Shown: in pieces, positions 15,526 to 24,702 of the stretch
Position numbering within the stretch: position 1 is the first letter of the stretch
Layout: each line of letters starts with the position of its first letter
Assembly (NCBI RefSeq): GCF_009828025.1
Contig: NZ_WTYA01000008.1
Span: 1 to 64,000, forward strand
DNA: 64,000 nucleotides
From: Qipengyuania algicida
Lineage (GTDB): Bacteria; Pseudomonadota; Alphaproteobacteria; Sphingomonadales; Sphingomonadaceae
Direction of reading: 5' to 3'
Made by a program: the position numbers and the translations under genes
The notes under the pieces: generated by a model
What the model saw: the letters and a program-made list of their open reading frames with translations, nothing else
Databases searched by the model: none
Told to the model about the DNA's origin: nothing

Positions 15526-17496
15526 TTACGATCCCAATTTTGAGGAAACCGGTACAAGTCCAAACGGGTTCTCTGATCTCAGCCGATGAACAAGTTCATG
15601 CTCGGGGAACTGTTCGACCGCTGCTTGCCAGATTTCGCTCGCAGTCTCCATGTCGCCGCTGTTCCAATAAACTCCTCCCAGGTTGAACCATGCAAGTGCA
15701 TATTCCGGGTCGAGCGAGAGCGCTTTTCGGTAGGCCTCAATGGATTCCTCTGTTTGACCCAGCTTTTCATTGGCCGCGGCGACCTGGAACCAGCTCATGG
15801 CATCTGGCTGAAGCGCGTCGGCTTGCTCTTGCAGGATCGGAAGGCTTTCCTCGCACCGTCCGAGAAAATTAAGGGCAGTCCCTAGGCAGTAGCCATAGTG
15901 CCCGCCTGCAAGATCATAAGCTTGGCGGTAACAGTATTCCGCCTCGCTCCAGTTTTCCTCATCTTGTGCCCAATGTCCAAGCCGGTCCCACAAGAAAGCG
16001 CACGCTTCTGTTTCAATGTCTTGCATTCCGGTTTCGAGCTCGACTTTGATTTCGGAATATGTCGATCTGGGATCTTCGCCTGCCGCCCGCAGATAGAATT
16101 TGGCTAGCAACTGCTCTCGCTTGCCAATCGGATGATGCGGATGCGCAGTAAGGAACCGATCCCAGAATGTGAGGGCAAGTCGGGCATTTTCGTCCGATGC
16201 GCGTCCAAAGATTGCCAGCTGCCTGGCGCACCACGGCCAGATCCATTTGTGGGCGTTAGCATCAACTATCAGCCTGTTGATTTCACGGAACGCGCCTTTT
16301 GCGTCCCCTAGCTGGAACAGAACGTTGATTCTCCAACCTGCAACAGATGCCTGCTTTCCTAGACTATCGTTGAGAAAAACGACCTTGTCGAAATGGTCAA
16401 GCGCCTCTTGGTAGTTTCCATGTCGGTGGTGATAGTTCGCCAGCGCATGATGCGCCTCGGCAAGGTTTGGGCTTAATCTGAGCGCTTCGCGGTAATGATC
16501 GGCGGCCTGTTCCTCTTCTCCCAGTATTTCCAAGCTTGATCCGAGGTTTTTATGCGTCTGAGCAAGAAGCTGTGCATCGGGAGAGGCGCCGGGATTTTCC
16601 AGAGCCTTTTTGTATTCGGCTGCAGCCTCCTTATCCCTTCCCAGTGCGGCAAGCCCGTTTCCGACAGTGTAATGCAGGCTTGCGTCGTGATAGCGACCCA
16701 GTCCGATCCGAGACGCGAAGTGAGCCATACCTGCAGTGATCCGTTCGGAATTGGGTTCCCTGCCAGCCATGCCAAGATTGATCTCGGCCATATAAGCATA
16801 ACCCATCGCATCGTGATCGGCGTTAAGCACCGCTGCAAACCGGCCAAAACTGGCGCTGACAAGTTCATCGTCACCGCTCTCGTAGAGTTGCGCCAACACA
16901 TCCGCCGTCTCTTGCGCGTGATCCCCAATGTGCAGGTCGGGCAATGCGCGCCTAATCACGTCAGGAATCTCGTCGGCCATAGCGGCCATTTGCTCGACCC
17001 TTTTGTCGCGTGATGAAAACGCGACCGATTTGGCTAGCTCGGTAAATTTGCGCAGGCGTTCAGAGGTAAGCTTCTCGGTAAAATTGACCGTCAGTGTTTG
17101 TTGCGTCGCCCAGTCTGGGTTTGCATGTTCATACTGTCGCAGCACGCTTTCGGTTGTGCGCGCCCAAAGCGTTTCCGTCGCTACGTGATAGCAAACGAAC
17201 AGCGAATAGGGATGCATGAGCAGGTAGTTCAGGTTCGCTCGGTCAATAGCGACGCTGATTGAGCCATCGGAGTTGGATTCTTTTTCGGTGCCCTTCAATT
17301 GGACATGAATTTTGACGTTAGTCGCTCTTCCCAGATCGACGACTTCGATTTCACAATCTGTTCCGTAGTCCTTCCGAACAGCTTTCTGCAGAATACAATC
17401 TTCAGAAACAGACAGGAATTTGCCGAATGCGGCTTCGGCCTTGTCTTCTGTGATATGGCTTGTGCTGCGTTTCGGGAGGTCGTCGAAGTGAGACAT
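15526..17496 (-). CDS. DUF4365 nuclease-like domain fused to TPR repeats
   Basis: 656 residues. The N-terminal 150 residues match the DUF4365 pattern of the PD-(D/E)XK nuclease superfamily: a helix with E17/E21, then GTDCEIEV (D47, E51) and HVQLKGT (Q66, K68). A helical linker follows, and from about residue 260 to the end there are about eight tetratricopeptide-like repeats (for example AEAHHALANYHHRHGNYQEALDHF). The layout suggests a nuclease controlled by a TPR sensor or scaffold, as in several phage-defence effectors. It lies in the island behind the integrase and the CoiA-like gene, all on one strand, after a 213-base gap with its own possible promoter. No named system is recognised; nuclease activity is inference. 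Confidence 0.75.
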   Translation of the reverse strand: MSHFDDLPKRSTSHITEDKAEAAFGKFLSVSEDCILQKAVRKDYGTDCEIEVVDLGRATNVKIHVQLKGTEKESNSDGSISVAIDRANLNYLLMHPYSLFVCYHVATETLWARTTESVLRQYEHANPDWATQQTLTVNFTEKLTSERLRKFTELAKSVAFSSRDKRVEQMAAMADEIPDVIRRALPDLHIGDHAQETADVLAQLYESGDDELVSASFGRFAAVLNADHDAMGYAYMAEINLGMAGREPNSERITAGMAHFASRIGLGRYHDASLHYTVGNGLAALGRDKEAAAEYKKALENPGASPDAQLLAQTHKNLGSSLEILGEEEQAADHYREALRLSPNLAEAHHALANYHHRHGNYQEALDHFDKVVFLNDSLGKQASVAGWRINVLFQLGDAKGAFREINRLIVDANAHKWIWPWCARQLAIFGRASDENARLALTFWDRFLTAHPHHPIGKREQLLAKFYLRAAGEDPRSTYSEIKVELETGMQDIETEACAFLWDRLGHWAQDEENWSEAEYCYRQAYDLAGGHYGYCLGTALNFLGRCEESLPILQEQADALQPDAMSWFQVAAANEKLGQTEESIEAYRKALSLDPEYALAWFNLGGVYWNSGDMETASEIWQAAVEQFPEHELVHRLRSENPFGLVPVSSKLGS

Positions 17497-17709
17497 TCTG
17501 GAAGTCCAAATTAGTCGGTGCGCGCGAATGCCTGCTATATAGGTGCTGAATCAGGTTTCTTGAATGACTGGGAAAAGTCAGGCGATCAGACCGCTGGGGC
17601 AGCATTTTATACTAGTGCGGATAAGGTTTTCCTCTTTTCTTGTACCCGCAGCTGGCGCTGATTCTTGAGAACCAGAAGGGCCGCTGCGAGGGCGATAATC
17701 CAGACATGG

Positions 17710-19644
17710 CTACCTTGATCGTTCGGCCCGACGTTTTTTGGGCAGTAGGGCCAGACATTCCCTGAGTGTGCGCTGGTTTGTGCAATGCTGGATCGGCGAT
17801 TTGCCGATGCGTGGGTCGGATGCAGATAGGAACAGTTCCAGACGCTCCTTATCATAGACTTTTGCTGCAGCTTCTCGAAGTTCAGCCTGGCATGACAGTG
17901 CTTCGTTTTGTGCGCGAATTCTTGCGTGCCTTGCCTTTGTTGCTCGCTCGAGTTCCCCTCGCGCGTGCTGATAGGACAGATCATCAAGTCCGGCTTGGTC
18001 GATACGGCTCAGTTCTTCGTCATCTTCTGATGGTGCCGACAGCCAAGCATGGGCCTCATCTTCCAACTGCAATTGTGCTGCCTCGGTCAGGCTTTGCCGC
18101 CGGTTAGCAGCAGCGCGTAGCTTCCGATCTCGTTCGCGAATATGGGCACGTTCGACTTCGCCAGAGAGCGGCAGCCCAAGCAATCGGATTACGGCCGCGC
18201 CACCGTCGAACATGAGTTCAATTTGCCTGATGGCCCGCTCGAACTCGCGATAGATTTCGTCACCTTTCTGGCACAGGGCCTCCGGACAATCGCGAAATTC
18301 GCCCAGCGGTGCTTTTTCCCAAAGCTCCTGATTGAAACCGGCCTGTTCTGGAGCAGGAAGTTTGCTCATTATCGATCCAATTTGGCCGCGGAGATTTTCG
18401 AGGCGACGTTCATACGCCTGTCTGTGTCTTTCTCGCTCATGGAGTGCGTCAGCATAGTCCTCGTTTAGGCTGTAAGCTCCCTCCCGCGTCGGCGTGAGGT
18501 AGCCGTCCGCAACGAGCCAGTCGAAGAATGTCTCAATCGCTTCTTCAGGCACCCGGGCGCGAGGCCAAGTCTCGCGGAGCCGTGTGCGAACTGGCGACGG
18601 GATCGCTTGCCGGAATGCCGGAATGAGACAGTGATCAATGGCCCTCATTGCGTCTCTGACAGTGATTTCGTCGAAGCCGTGATATTCAAGTGCATTGGGA
18701 TAGGTGAGATATTTCAGGATGAGCTCAGCCTGCCAAACCCGCTGGTCGACGCAGAAGCCGAGAGCCTGCGCATCAGACCAGTTAATCCCACCGAACTCTT
18801 GCATGATCCCGTCGACAAAGTCGGGCAGCTCTTGGTCAAATTCTGACTGATTGCGAATGGCTTGTGTGAGCGTGCGCACTGATCGCTCCAGTTGCTCTTT
18901 TGCGCGGCGTTCTTTCTCCTGCTCGGCCAATTCCAGCCGTTTGGCGCGCGCTTCTGCTTCCTTTGCCTTTCTGGCCTCGGCAGCCTCGATCCGGTTGCGC
19001 AGGCGCTCGTCAAATTTGGCCTGTTTGGCATTGCTAAGCCACTCCCTTGGCGCATCTGTCAGAAGTGCTTCTTCGACCGCTTGGCGGTCGGATGATGTTC
19101 GAAAGCGGCGAAGATCAATCTCGATTGCAGACAGATTGTCCCGGTGAAGAGTTTCGAGTTTGGCTTCCTCGCTGGCATGTGTGACGCGAACCTCGACAAT
19201 CAGTTGTGCTCCACTTGCGGTTTCAAGAATTACGTCAGGCACGATTGTGCCAAGCCGCTTTTCGAGCCGTGTGTGTGCAAATTCATGGATTTTTGCAGGG
19301 CTTACCTCGTGTGTATTCCCATTGTGTTCGGCAATGACCGCCGGAATTACCAATCGCTTTTCTCGCTCAAGAACGTCCTTTGCCCAGATATGTGCGTTGG
19401 TTTCGGCGACGTGCTTGCAGCTCCCTCCCGCATTGTAGTGCGCGAAGTGATGCGCCTGTTTCTTGCCCTTCTTCGCAATCAGAACATGATCGCATGCAGG
19501 ACACTGGCATTTGCAGGCAAGGCCGCGATCTACCTCGGAGATGTGTATCGTCTGGCCATCTGCGCCGACGCCATAGATCAGTTCGTCACTGAATCCCGAA
19601 AACGGGCTATGATCCTTGAATCCTAGTGGGTTCGGCTTGGACAT
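17710..19644 (-). CDS. CoiA-like nuclease-fold protein with zinc cluster and coiled coil
   Basis: 644 residues. The N-terminus carries a cysteine/histidine cluster (C44, C46, C48, C51, then HHFAH at 65-69, C76, H79) like the zinc region of CoiA-family proteins. A PD-(D/E)XK-like core follows: PDVIL (P136, D137) and LIVEVRVTH (E151, with R153 at the usual lysine position), ending in SAIEIDLR. A charged coiled coil spans about 205-255, and a long helical C-terminus follows that I do not recognise. CoiA is a competence protein, but many relatives sit on mobile elements. The gene lies 77 bases after the integrase and before the DUF4365 gene. A defence or DNA-processing role is inference. Confidence 0.65.
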   Translation of the reverse strand: MSKPNPLGFKDHSPFSGFSDELIYGVGADGQTIHISEVDRGLACKCQCPACDHVLIAKKGKKQAHHFAHYNAGGSCKHVAETNAHIWAKDVLEREKRLVIPAVIAEHNGNTHEVSPAKIHEFAHTRLEKRLGTIVPDVILETASGAQLIVEVRVTHASEEAKLETLHRDNLSAIEIDLRRFRTSSDRQAVEEALLTDAPREWLSNAKQAKFDERLRNRIEAAEARKAKEAEARAKRLELAEQEKERRAKEQLERSVRTLTQAIRNQSEFDQELPDFVDGIMQEFGGINWSDAQALGFCVDQRVWQAELILKYLTYPNALEYHGFDEITVRDAMRAIDHCLIPAFRQAIPSPVRTRLRETWPRARVPEEAIETFFDWLVADGYLTPTREGAYSLNEDYADALHERERHRQAYERRLENLRGQIGSIMSKLPAPEQAGFNQELWEKAPLGEFRDCPEALCQKGDEIYREFERAIRQIELMFDGGAAVIRLLGLPLSGEVERAHIRERDRKLRAAANRRQSLTEAAQLQLEDEAHAWLSAPSEDDEELSRIDQAGLDDLSYQHARGELERATKARHARIRAQNEALSCQAELREAAAKVYDKERLELFLSASDPRIGKSPIQHCTNQRTLRECLALLPKKRRAERSR

Positions 19645-19721
19645 GAAGTTGGTTCATCGCTTGATCTTGCGGCACTTCTTTTAGGCTTAATTCCGCTCTG
19701 GAAGCTATATTCACTCATGGG

Positions 19722-20990
19722 TCAGGCTGCCTTGCCAAGCGCCAATGCAATCTTGTCTCCGACCCGATCCGCAGCCTGTTTCATGGGATCATAGTCGATG
19801 TGGGCATAGATCATGGTCGAGCGCATGTTGGCATGGCCGAGGATAGCGCCGGTCATGGCAAGCGCTTCACCGCTCGATGTGGCGATCGCACCAATTGTGT
19901 GGCGCAATGTGTGCGGCGTTACGTCTTTCAGTCCGGCCTTGGCGACGATCTTGGGCCAGAGTTTCTTCGTTCCCTGGAAATAGCCTTCGCCACTATCGGC
20001 CGGGAAAACGTAGTCACTTCCGTCAGTTCGCGCGATAGAGCGCAGCATGGCTGCTGTTGCGCCGGACAGAGGGCGAACTGATTGTCCGGTTTTTGTGTCA
20101 GCAAGTCTCATAAGGCCACGCTCAAAATCGACTTCGTCCCATTTGAGCTCGACGATTTCCTGCCGGCGACAGCCGGTCAGGATCCAGAGGCGAGTGATGT
20201 TGAGCGCTTTGACATTCAAACCCTCTTCTTCCAGCGCATCGCAAGCTTCACCCAGCTTCCGCACTTCGGCGAGCGACAGGAAGCGGGTCCGGCGACCGTC
20301 GGTCTTTTTGACCACTGCCTTGTCACAAGGGTTGGCATCAACCAGCCCGCGACGCACGGCGAAACTGTACATGGCTGACAGATCACGGAAGACCTTGCGA
20401 GCGGCCCCGGGGCCGCCGCGCACGACGATGCGCTTGCGGTGCCCGACCTTCTCGTCTTTGCGGGACTTTCCCGTTTCAACGTCTCTGAAGAAGCGCTCGA
20501 CATCGCCAGCATTCAGCTCGGTAATGCGCTTGTGCCCGATCAGCCGGACCACATGGTGGCGCAGACGGCCAATCGTATATTGCTTGGTCAGGGGCTTCAT
20601 TGGCTCACCCTGGCGAATGCCGCGCTGGATGTAGCAGCCTTCCTCCTCATAGAGGTCAACCAGCGCGGCGATTTTCATTTCCCGTCGCTTGGAATTTCGT
20701 TCAGCTGCCGGATCTTCGCCGACAGCAATTTGTCCGAGGACCTTCTTGGCCTTCTTGCGGGCTTCCTCGACAGTCAGATTTCCGAAACGACCAATTGTTA
20801 CAAAGCGCTGCGGCGCAGTACGACCGCCACCATCAGCACGGTATCGGACTACAAAGCTCTTTGTTCCGCTCGGTTCAATACGGACAGCAAAGCCTGCCAG
20901 ATCGCTATCCCAGACTGTATAGCGCTTGGCTCCGGGTGCCGAAGAATCGACAATTGTCTTTGTCAGTCGAACTCTCAAATTTGCGGGCAT
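19722..20990 (-). CDS. int: Tyrosine-type site-specific integrase
   Basis: 422 residues with the P4-like layout: an N-terminal arm-binding DUF4102-type domain (about 1-90), a core-binding domain (about 105-200), and a catalytic domain with TGCRRQEIVELKW (Arg), HTLRHT (His-x-x-Arg), GHANM (His) and the nucleophile Tyr in STMIYAH. All key residues are present, so it is probably active. It sits 177 bases from a tRNA-Gly fragment, its presumed attachment site. It would cut and rejoin DNA at the tRNA gene for insertion and, with a helper, excision. No excisionase gene is seen in the window. Confidence 0.93.
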   Translation of the reverse strand: MPANLRVRLTKTIVDSSAPGAKRYTVWDSDLAGFAVRIEPSGTKSFVVRYRADGGGRTAPQRFVTIGRFGNLTVEEARKKAKKVLGQIAVGEDPAAERNSKRREMKIAALVDLYEEEGCYIQRGIRQGEPMKPLTKQYTIGRLRHHVVRLIGHKRITELNAGDVERFFRDVETGKSRKDEKVGHRKRIVVRGGPGAARKVFRDLSAMYSFAVRRGLVDANPCDKAVVKKTDGRRTRFLSLAEVRKLGEACDALEEEGLNVKALNITRLWILTGCRRQEIVELKWDEVDFERGLMRLADTKTGQSVRPLSGATAAMLRSIARTDGSDYVFPADSGEGYFQGTKKLWPKIVAKAGLKDVTPHTLRHTIGAIATSSGEALAMTGAILGHANMRSTMIYAHIDYDPMKQAADRVGDKIALALGKAA

Positions 20991-21013
20991 TGGCGCGATA
21001 TCCGGTTGGCCTC

Positions 21014-21037
21014 GGTCAACACATGGTCAACACCATG
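21014..21037. repeat. Direct and inverted repeats upstream of the integrase
   Basis: GGTCAACAC occurs twice, 11 bases apart (21014-21022, 21025-21033), and overlaps the dyad CATGGT-CAAC-ACCATG (21022-21037). It lies 24-47 bases upstream of the integrase start. One-helix-turn spacing suggests a binding site for the integrase's N-terminal domain or an autoregulator. A second repeated octamer, TAGCGTAG, is at 21071-21078 and 21135-21142, nearer the attachment site. Confidence 0.45.
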
Positions 21038-21166
21038 AGTGAAAACTGGCGGCTGGTTCTGGGATATCTATAGCGTAGGTGGCGCTAATAATCTATAATA
21101 AGATCAATCTATTATGGAGCATTCTGGCGTTCTGTAGCGTAGCACCGGAAAGGTGCATTGACAAGA

Positions 21167-21211
21167 TTGCCAAGGTTGGGGTCGAGGGTTCGAATCCCTT
21201 CGCCCGCTCCA
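21167..21211 (+). other. Attachment site: 3' fragment of a tRNA-Gly(GCC) gene
   Basis: These 45 bases match the tRNA-Gly(GCC) 3' part from the anticodon loop (TTGCCAA) through the 3' anticodon stem, T-arm (GAGGG-TTCGAAT-CCCTT), acceptor strand CGCCCGC and TCCA. The 5' half is absent: the bases before it pair poorly and show no D-arm. This is the expected duplicate made when a tyrosine integrase inserts an element at the 3' end of a tRNA. It is not a working tRNA gene. Confidence 0.85.
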
Positions 21212-21265
21212 TTGTTTCCAGATAAATTTAGCCTTGGCGGCCGCATTGCGGCGAGGTCGCTTGCC

Positions 21266-21826
21266 TCAGCCCGACAAACTGCCCGTAAAGATATGGCGCA
21301 GTTGCGAACCCACCAGTTCGAGCTGGCTGCACACGTCGGAATCGTAGCAGGTGCCATCCTGAGCGAAGGTCGAACCGTCCACCTTTAAAGCCGCGCCGAA
21401 AGGTGTCGGCCAGCCGCGCAGCGAGTGGACGATGGTGCGCAGGGTGATCATCGCGCTGGTTGCTGCCTGATGACCGAAGGCGGTGACGATCAGGCCGACC
21501 GGGCGGTCGTGGAGGTACACGCGCTCGTCCTGTGCAAGATCCTCGATGTAGTCGAGCGCGTTTTTCAGCACACCCGACACTGTGCCGTGATAGCCGGGCG
21601 AAGCGATGATGAGCGCGTCGCTCTGGCGGATCGCGTCGATCATCTCCCTGCCCGAGTCAGGCGTCCAGCCGGGTCCGCGATAGAACGGCAGGCTGCACAT
21701 ATAGGCGCCATCGAAAATGCGCACCTCTTCACCGCCGGTCGAGGCGGCATTGCAGGCGAGCCGTAATGCGGCCTCGGTGCTGCTGCCCGGGCGCGTGGTT
21801 CCGCCAATTCCGACAATCAGGCTCAT
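21266..21826 (-). CDS. NADPH-dependent FMN reductase family protein
   Basis: 186 residues with a flavodoxin-like fold. The FMN phosphate loop is GGTTRPGSSTE near the N-terminus and SPGYHGTVSGVLKNALDY is the second flavin-contacting loop. Such enzymes reduce FMN, quinones or azo compounds with NAD(P)H in the cytoplasm. It is the first gene outside the island, running toward the attachment site. Its exact substrate cannot be read from sequence. Confidence 0.85.
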   Translation of the reverse strand: MSLIVGIGGTTRPGSSTEAALRLACNAASTGGEEVRIFDGAYMCSLPFYRGPGWTPDSGREMIDAIRQSDALIIASPGYHGTVSGVLKNALDYIEDLAQDERVYLHDRPVGLIVTAFGHQAATSAMITLRTIVHSLRGWPTPFGAALKVDGSTFAQDGTCYDSDVCSQLELVGSQLRHIFTGSLSG

Positions 21827-22020
21827 GCGAAGCTGTCCTTATGCATGGCTTCCCCGCTGACACGCTTTGCCATCCCATTTCAAGGCGTGTGCCGGTCGAA
21901 AGGGTCGACAAAGGCGCGATCTCGGCTATGTCCGGACACCGCTCCTCCTCCCCCGGGGATTCGCCGAGATGATGCTAGCAGCATCTGGTACGTGACTGAA
22001 TCTGAACGGAGCCGAATGAC

Positions 22021-24123
22021 GTGACCGCCAATACCGTTGCCACCAAGCTGACAATTGCGCCCGAGCTGCTGCGCTTTATCGAGGATGAGGCGCTCCCCGG
22101 AACGGGAATTGCGTCGGACGCATTCTGGGCAGGTGCAGCGGATATCTTCGCCCGCTTCGCCCCGCGCAATCGCGAATTGCTGGCAAAGCGCGATGGCATT
22201 CAGGCGGCACTGGATGCGTGGCACAAGCAGAACCCCGGCCCCATCGCCGATATGAACGCCTATCGCGGGTTTTTGACCGAACTGGGCTATCTGGTGCCCG
22301 AGCCAGAGCCTTTCTCGGTCGACCCGCGCAATGTCGATGCGGAACTGGCAACGATTGCCGGGCCGCAGCTGGTGGTCCCGATCCTCAATGCACGCTTCCT
22401 GCTCAACGCGGCCAATGCGCGCTGGGGGAGCCTGTATGATGCGCTGTATGGCACCGATGCGATCCCGGGTGAGGCCGCTGGCGGCGGCTACGATCCCGAG
22501 CGCGGAGCCAAGGTGATCGCATGGGCGCGCCAATTCCTCGACGATGCCGTGCCGCTCGCCGGGGGCTCGTGGGCCGACTGGGATGGCAGCTCGCCCAAGC
22601 TGAGGAACCCCGACCAGCTCGTCGGTCATGCAAGCGACAATCTGCTGCTGGTCAACAATGGCCTGCATATCGAAGTCGTGATCGATCGGTCGCATCCCAT
22701 CGGCAAGGACGATCCGGCGGGCGTGGCCGATGTGATTCTCGAAAGCGCGGTCTCCACGATCTGCGATTGCGAGGATTCGGTCGCCGCGGTCGATGCAGAG
22801 GACAAGGTCCTCGCCTATCGCAACTGGCTCGGCCTGATGAAGGGCGATCTCGAGGATACATTCGAGAAGAGCGGCAAGTCGGTAACGCGGAAACTCAATC
22901 CCGACCGGGCCTATACCGGGCCCGACGGATCGCCTGTCACCCTTCATGGCCGCAGCCTATTGCTGGTCCGTAATGTCGGGCATCTCATGACCAATCCCGC
23001 GATCCTGCTGCCCGATGGCAGCGAGGCACCCGAGGGGATCATGGATGCGATCTTCACCAGCCTGATCGCGCTGCACGATCTCAAGCGTAATGGCGGCGTC
23101 GGCAACAGCCGGACAGGTTCGGTGTATATCGTGAAGCCCAAGATGCATGGGCCGGAGGAATGCGCCTTCACCAACGACCTGTTCGATGCGGTGGAGGATC
23201 TGCTGGGGCTGGAACGCCATACGATCAAGGTCGGCGTGATGGACGAGGAACGCCGTACCAGCGCCAACCTGGCCGCCTGCATCCATGCGGTGAAGGACCG
23301 CATCATGTTCATCAACACCGGCTTTCTCGATCGTACCGGTGATGAGATGCACACGGCGATGCAGGCCGGCCCGATGCTGCGCAAGGGGGCAATAAAGAAT
23401 ACCCCATGGATCGCCGCCTACGAGGATCGCAACGTCCAGATCGGGCTCGCCTGCGGGCTTTCGGGCAAGGCACAGATCGGTAAGGGCATGTGGGCGATGC
23501 CTGACCGCATGGCCGATATGCTCGACCAGAAGATTGGCCACCCCAAGACCGGGGCGAACTGCGCCTGGGTGCCTTCGCCCACCGCGGCAACGCTCCACTC
23601 AACGCATTATCACACGGTCGATGTCTTTGCGCGGCAGGACGAACGGCGCGGCGAAGGCATCGCGCCGCTCGCCGACTTGCTGACAATCCCGGTCGCAGGC
23701 GGTATCAACTGGTCGGAAGATGAAGTGGTCGCCGAGCTGGAGAACAACGCGCAGGGCATCCTGGGCTATGTCGTGCGCTGGGTCGATCAGGGTGTCGGAT
23801 GTTCGAAGGTGCCCGACATCCATGACGTCGGTCTGATGGAGGACCGCGCGACCTTGCGCATTTCATCGCAACACATCGCCAACTGGCTGCTGCACGGCGT
23901 CACCATACCAGAAGAAGTCGACGCAGTGATGCTGCGCATGGCAGCCAAGGTCGATGCGCAGAACGCGGGCGATCCGGCCTACCGTCCGATGGCAGCCGAT
24001 CCGGCGGGCAGCCTTGCCTATCAGGCAGCGCGCGCCTTGGTGTTTGAAGGTTTGATGCAGCCCAATGGCTATACCGAACCGCTACTCCACCAATATCGCC
24101 TCAAGGTGAAAGCGCGGCACTAG
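22021..24123 (+). CDS. glcB: Malate synthase G
   Basis: 700 residues, close to the usual 720. The enzyme condenses glyoxylate with acetyl-CoA to malate in the glyoxylate bypass. Seen in the sequence are the G-isoform N-terminal domain, [22 protein letters not shown], the [14 protein letters not shown] barrel strand, [14 protein letters not shown] and the C-terminal plug domain. It starts at GTG with GGAG nine bases upstream. No isocitrate lyase is in the window. It runs opposite to the FMN reductase, with about 190 bases between them for the promoters. Confidence 0.96.
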   Translation: MTANTVATKLTIAPELLRFIEDEALPGTGIASDAFWAGAADIFARFAPRNRELLAKRDGIQAALDAWHKQNPGPIADMNAYRGFLTELGYLVPEPEPFSVDPRNVDAELATIAGPQLVVPILNARFLLNAANARWGSLYDALYGTDAIPGEAAGGGYDPERGAKVIAWARQFLDDAVPLAGGSWADWDGSSPKLRNPDQLVGHASDNLLLVNNGLHIEVVIDRSHPIGKDDPAGVADVILESAVSTICDCEDSVAAVDAEDKVLAYRNWLGLMKGDLEDTFEKSGKSVTRKLNPDRAYTGPDGSPVTLHGRSLLLVRNVGHLMTNPAILLPDGSEAPEGIMDAIFTSLIALHDLKRNGGVGNSRTGSVYIVKPKMHGPEECAFTNDLFDAVEDLLGLERHTIKVGVMDEERRTSANLAACIHAVKDRIMFINTGFLDRTGDEMHTAMQAGPMLRKGAIKNTPWIAAYEDRNVQIGLACGLSGKAQIGKGMWAMPDRMADMLDQKIGHPKTGANCAWVPSPTAATLHSTHYHTVDVFARQDERRGEGIAPLADLLTIPVAGGINWSEDEVVAELENNAQGILGYVVRWVDQGVGCSKVPDIHDVGLMEDRATLRISSQHIANWLLHGVTIPEEVDAVMLRMAAKVDAQNAGDPAYRPMAADPAGSLAYQAARALVFEGLMQPNGYTEPLLHQYRLKVKARH

Positions 24124-24132
24124 AACCCTGCG

Positions 24133-24642
24133 TTAGAGGCGCGGCCGATCCACCGGTCGCTCCTCATGCACAACGGCCGTGTCGTGCGTGGCGACGTGCT
24201 CTGCGCCTTCCGCCCGTCCCTCGGCGCGCGCGGCACGGACTTCGGCATCATGCGCCCGGTCGCGTTCGCGCCAGCTGCCGAGCGTTCCGCGCACCTGCCC
24301 ATAGGCGAAGACCATCAGCAGGCCACCGATGATCGCAAGGTTCTTGAGCGCCTGCTGCGCAACCTGCGGGTCGGTGATCTGATTGTGGAACAGCACGGTG
24401 ACGAAGGCAGTGAAGCCGATCAGCACCACGGCTGCCAGCCTCGTCATGAAGCCGCTTGCCAGGACCAGGCCGGCAACGATCTCGAACACCCCGGCAGGCA
24501 CGGCGAGCTGTCCTGAGAAAGTGGTATGTGCGCTGATGTATTGCGCCGTTCCCGCCGGATCCATCAGCTTGCCGATGCCCGCGAGCACAAACAGCACCGC
24601 AATGCAGATACGCCCGATAATTGCCGCCAAAGTCGCCATCAC
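24133..24642 (-). CDS. DoxX-family membrane protein
   Basis: 169 residues. Four hydrophobic segments occupy the first 120 residues (for example IGRICIAVLFVLAGIGKLMDP and IVAGLVLASGFMTRLAAVVL), followed by a charged tail. DoxX proteins are small inner-membrane proteins, some of them subunits of thiosulphate:quinone oxidoreductase or partners in redox and thiol stress; most are uncharacterised. The gene converges with malate synthase, nine bases apart. It has no clear operon partner. Confidence 0.82.
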   Translation of the reverse strand: MMATLAAIIGRICIAVLFVLAGIGKLMDPAGTAQYISAHTTFSGQLAVPAGVFEIVAGLVLASGFMTRLAAVVLIGFTAFVTVLFHNQITDPQVAQQALKNLAIIGGLLMVFAYGQVRGTLGSWRERDRAHDAEVRAARAEGRAEGAEHVATHDTAVVHEERPVDRPRL

Positions 24643-24702
24643 GCACTCTCCCCTTATTGCCTAACGCAATCCGCAACCTCGCGGCGGGTTCCGCGATGCC
24701 GC

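Larger units (their letters stand above)
1..21211. mobile_element. Right-hand part of a tRNA-Gly-integrated genomic island
   Basis: The right boundary is set by a 45-bp copy of the 3' part of a tRNA-Gly gene (21167-21211), next to a tyrosine integrase gene (19722-20990). The stretch to its left is clearly less GC-rich by eye than the DNA after 21.2 kb and carries accessory cargo: efflux, nitric-oxide defence, nuclease-like genes and an IS fragment. The tRNA fragment points rightward and lacks its 5' half, so the intact tRNA and the other island end should lie to the left, outside the window. No conjugation or replication genes are seen here, so whether the element is still mobile is unknown. 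The extent to position 1 is inference. Confidence 0.7.

Noticed and set aside
17607-17709. Hydrophobic leftward stretch after the CoiA-like gene (WIIALAAALLVLKNQRQLR)
   Set aside because: No start codon or ribosome-binding site is in that frame; it is probably chance or a remnant.
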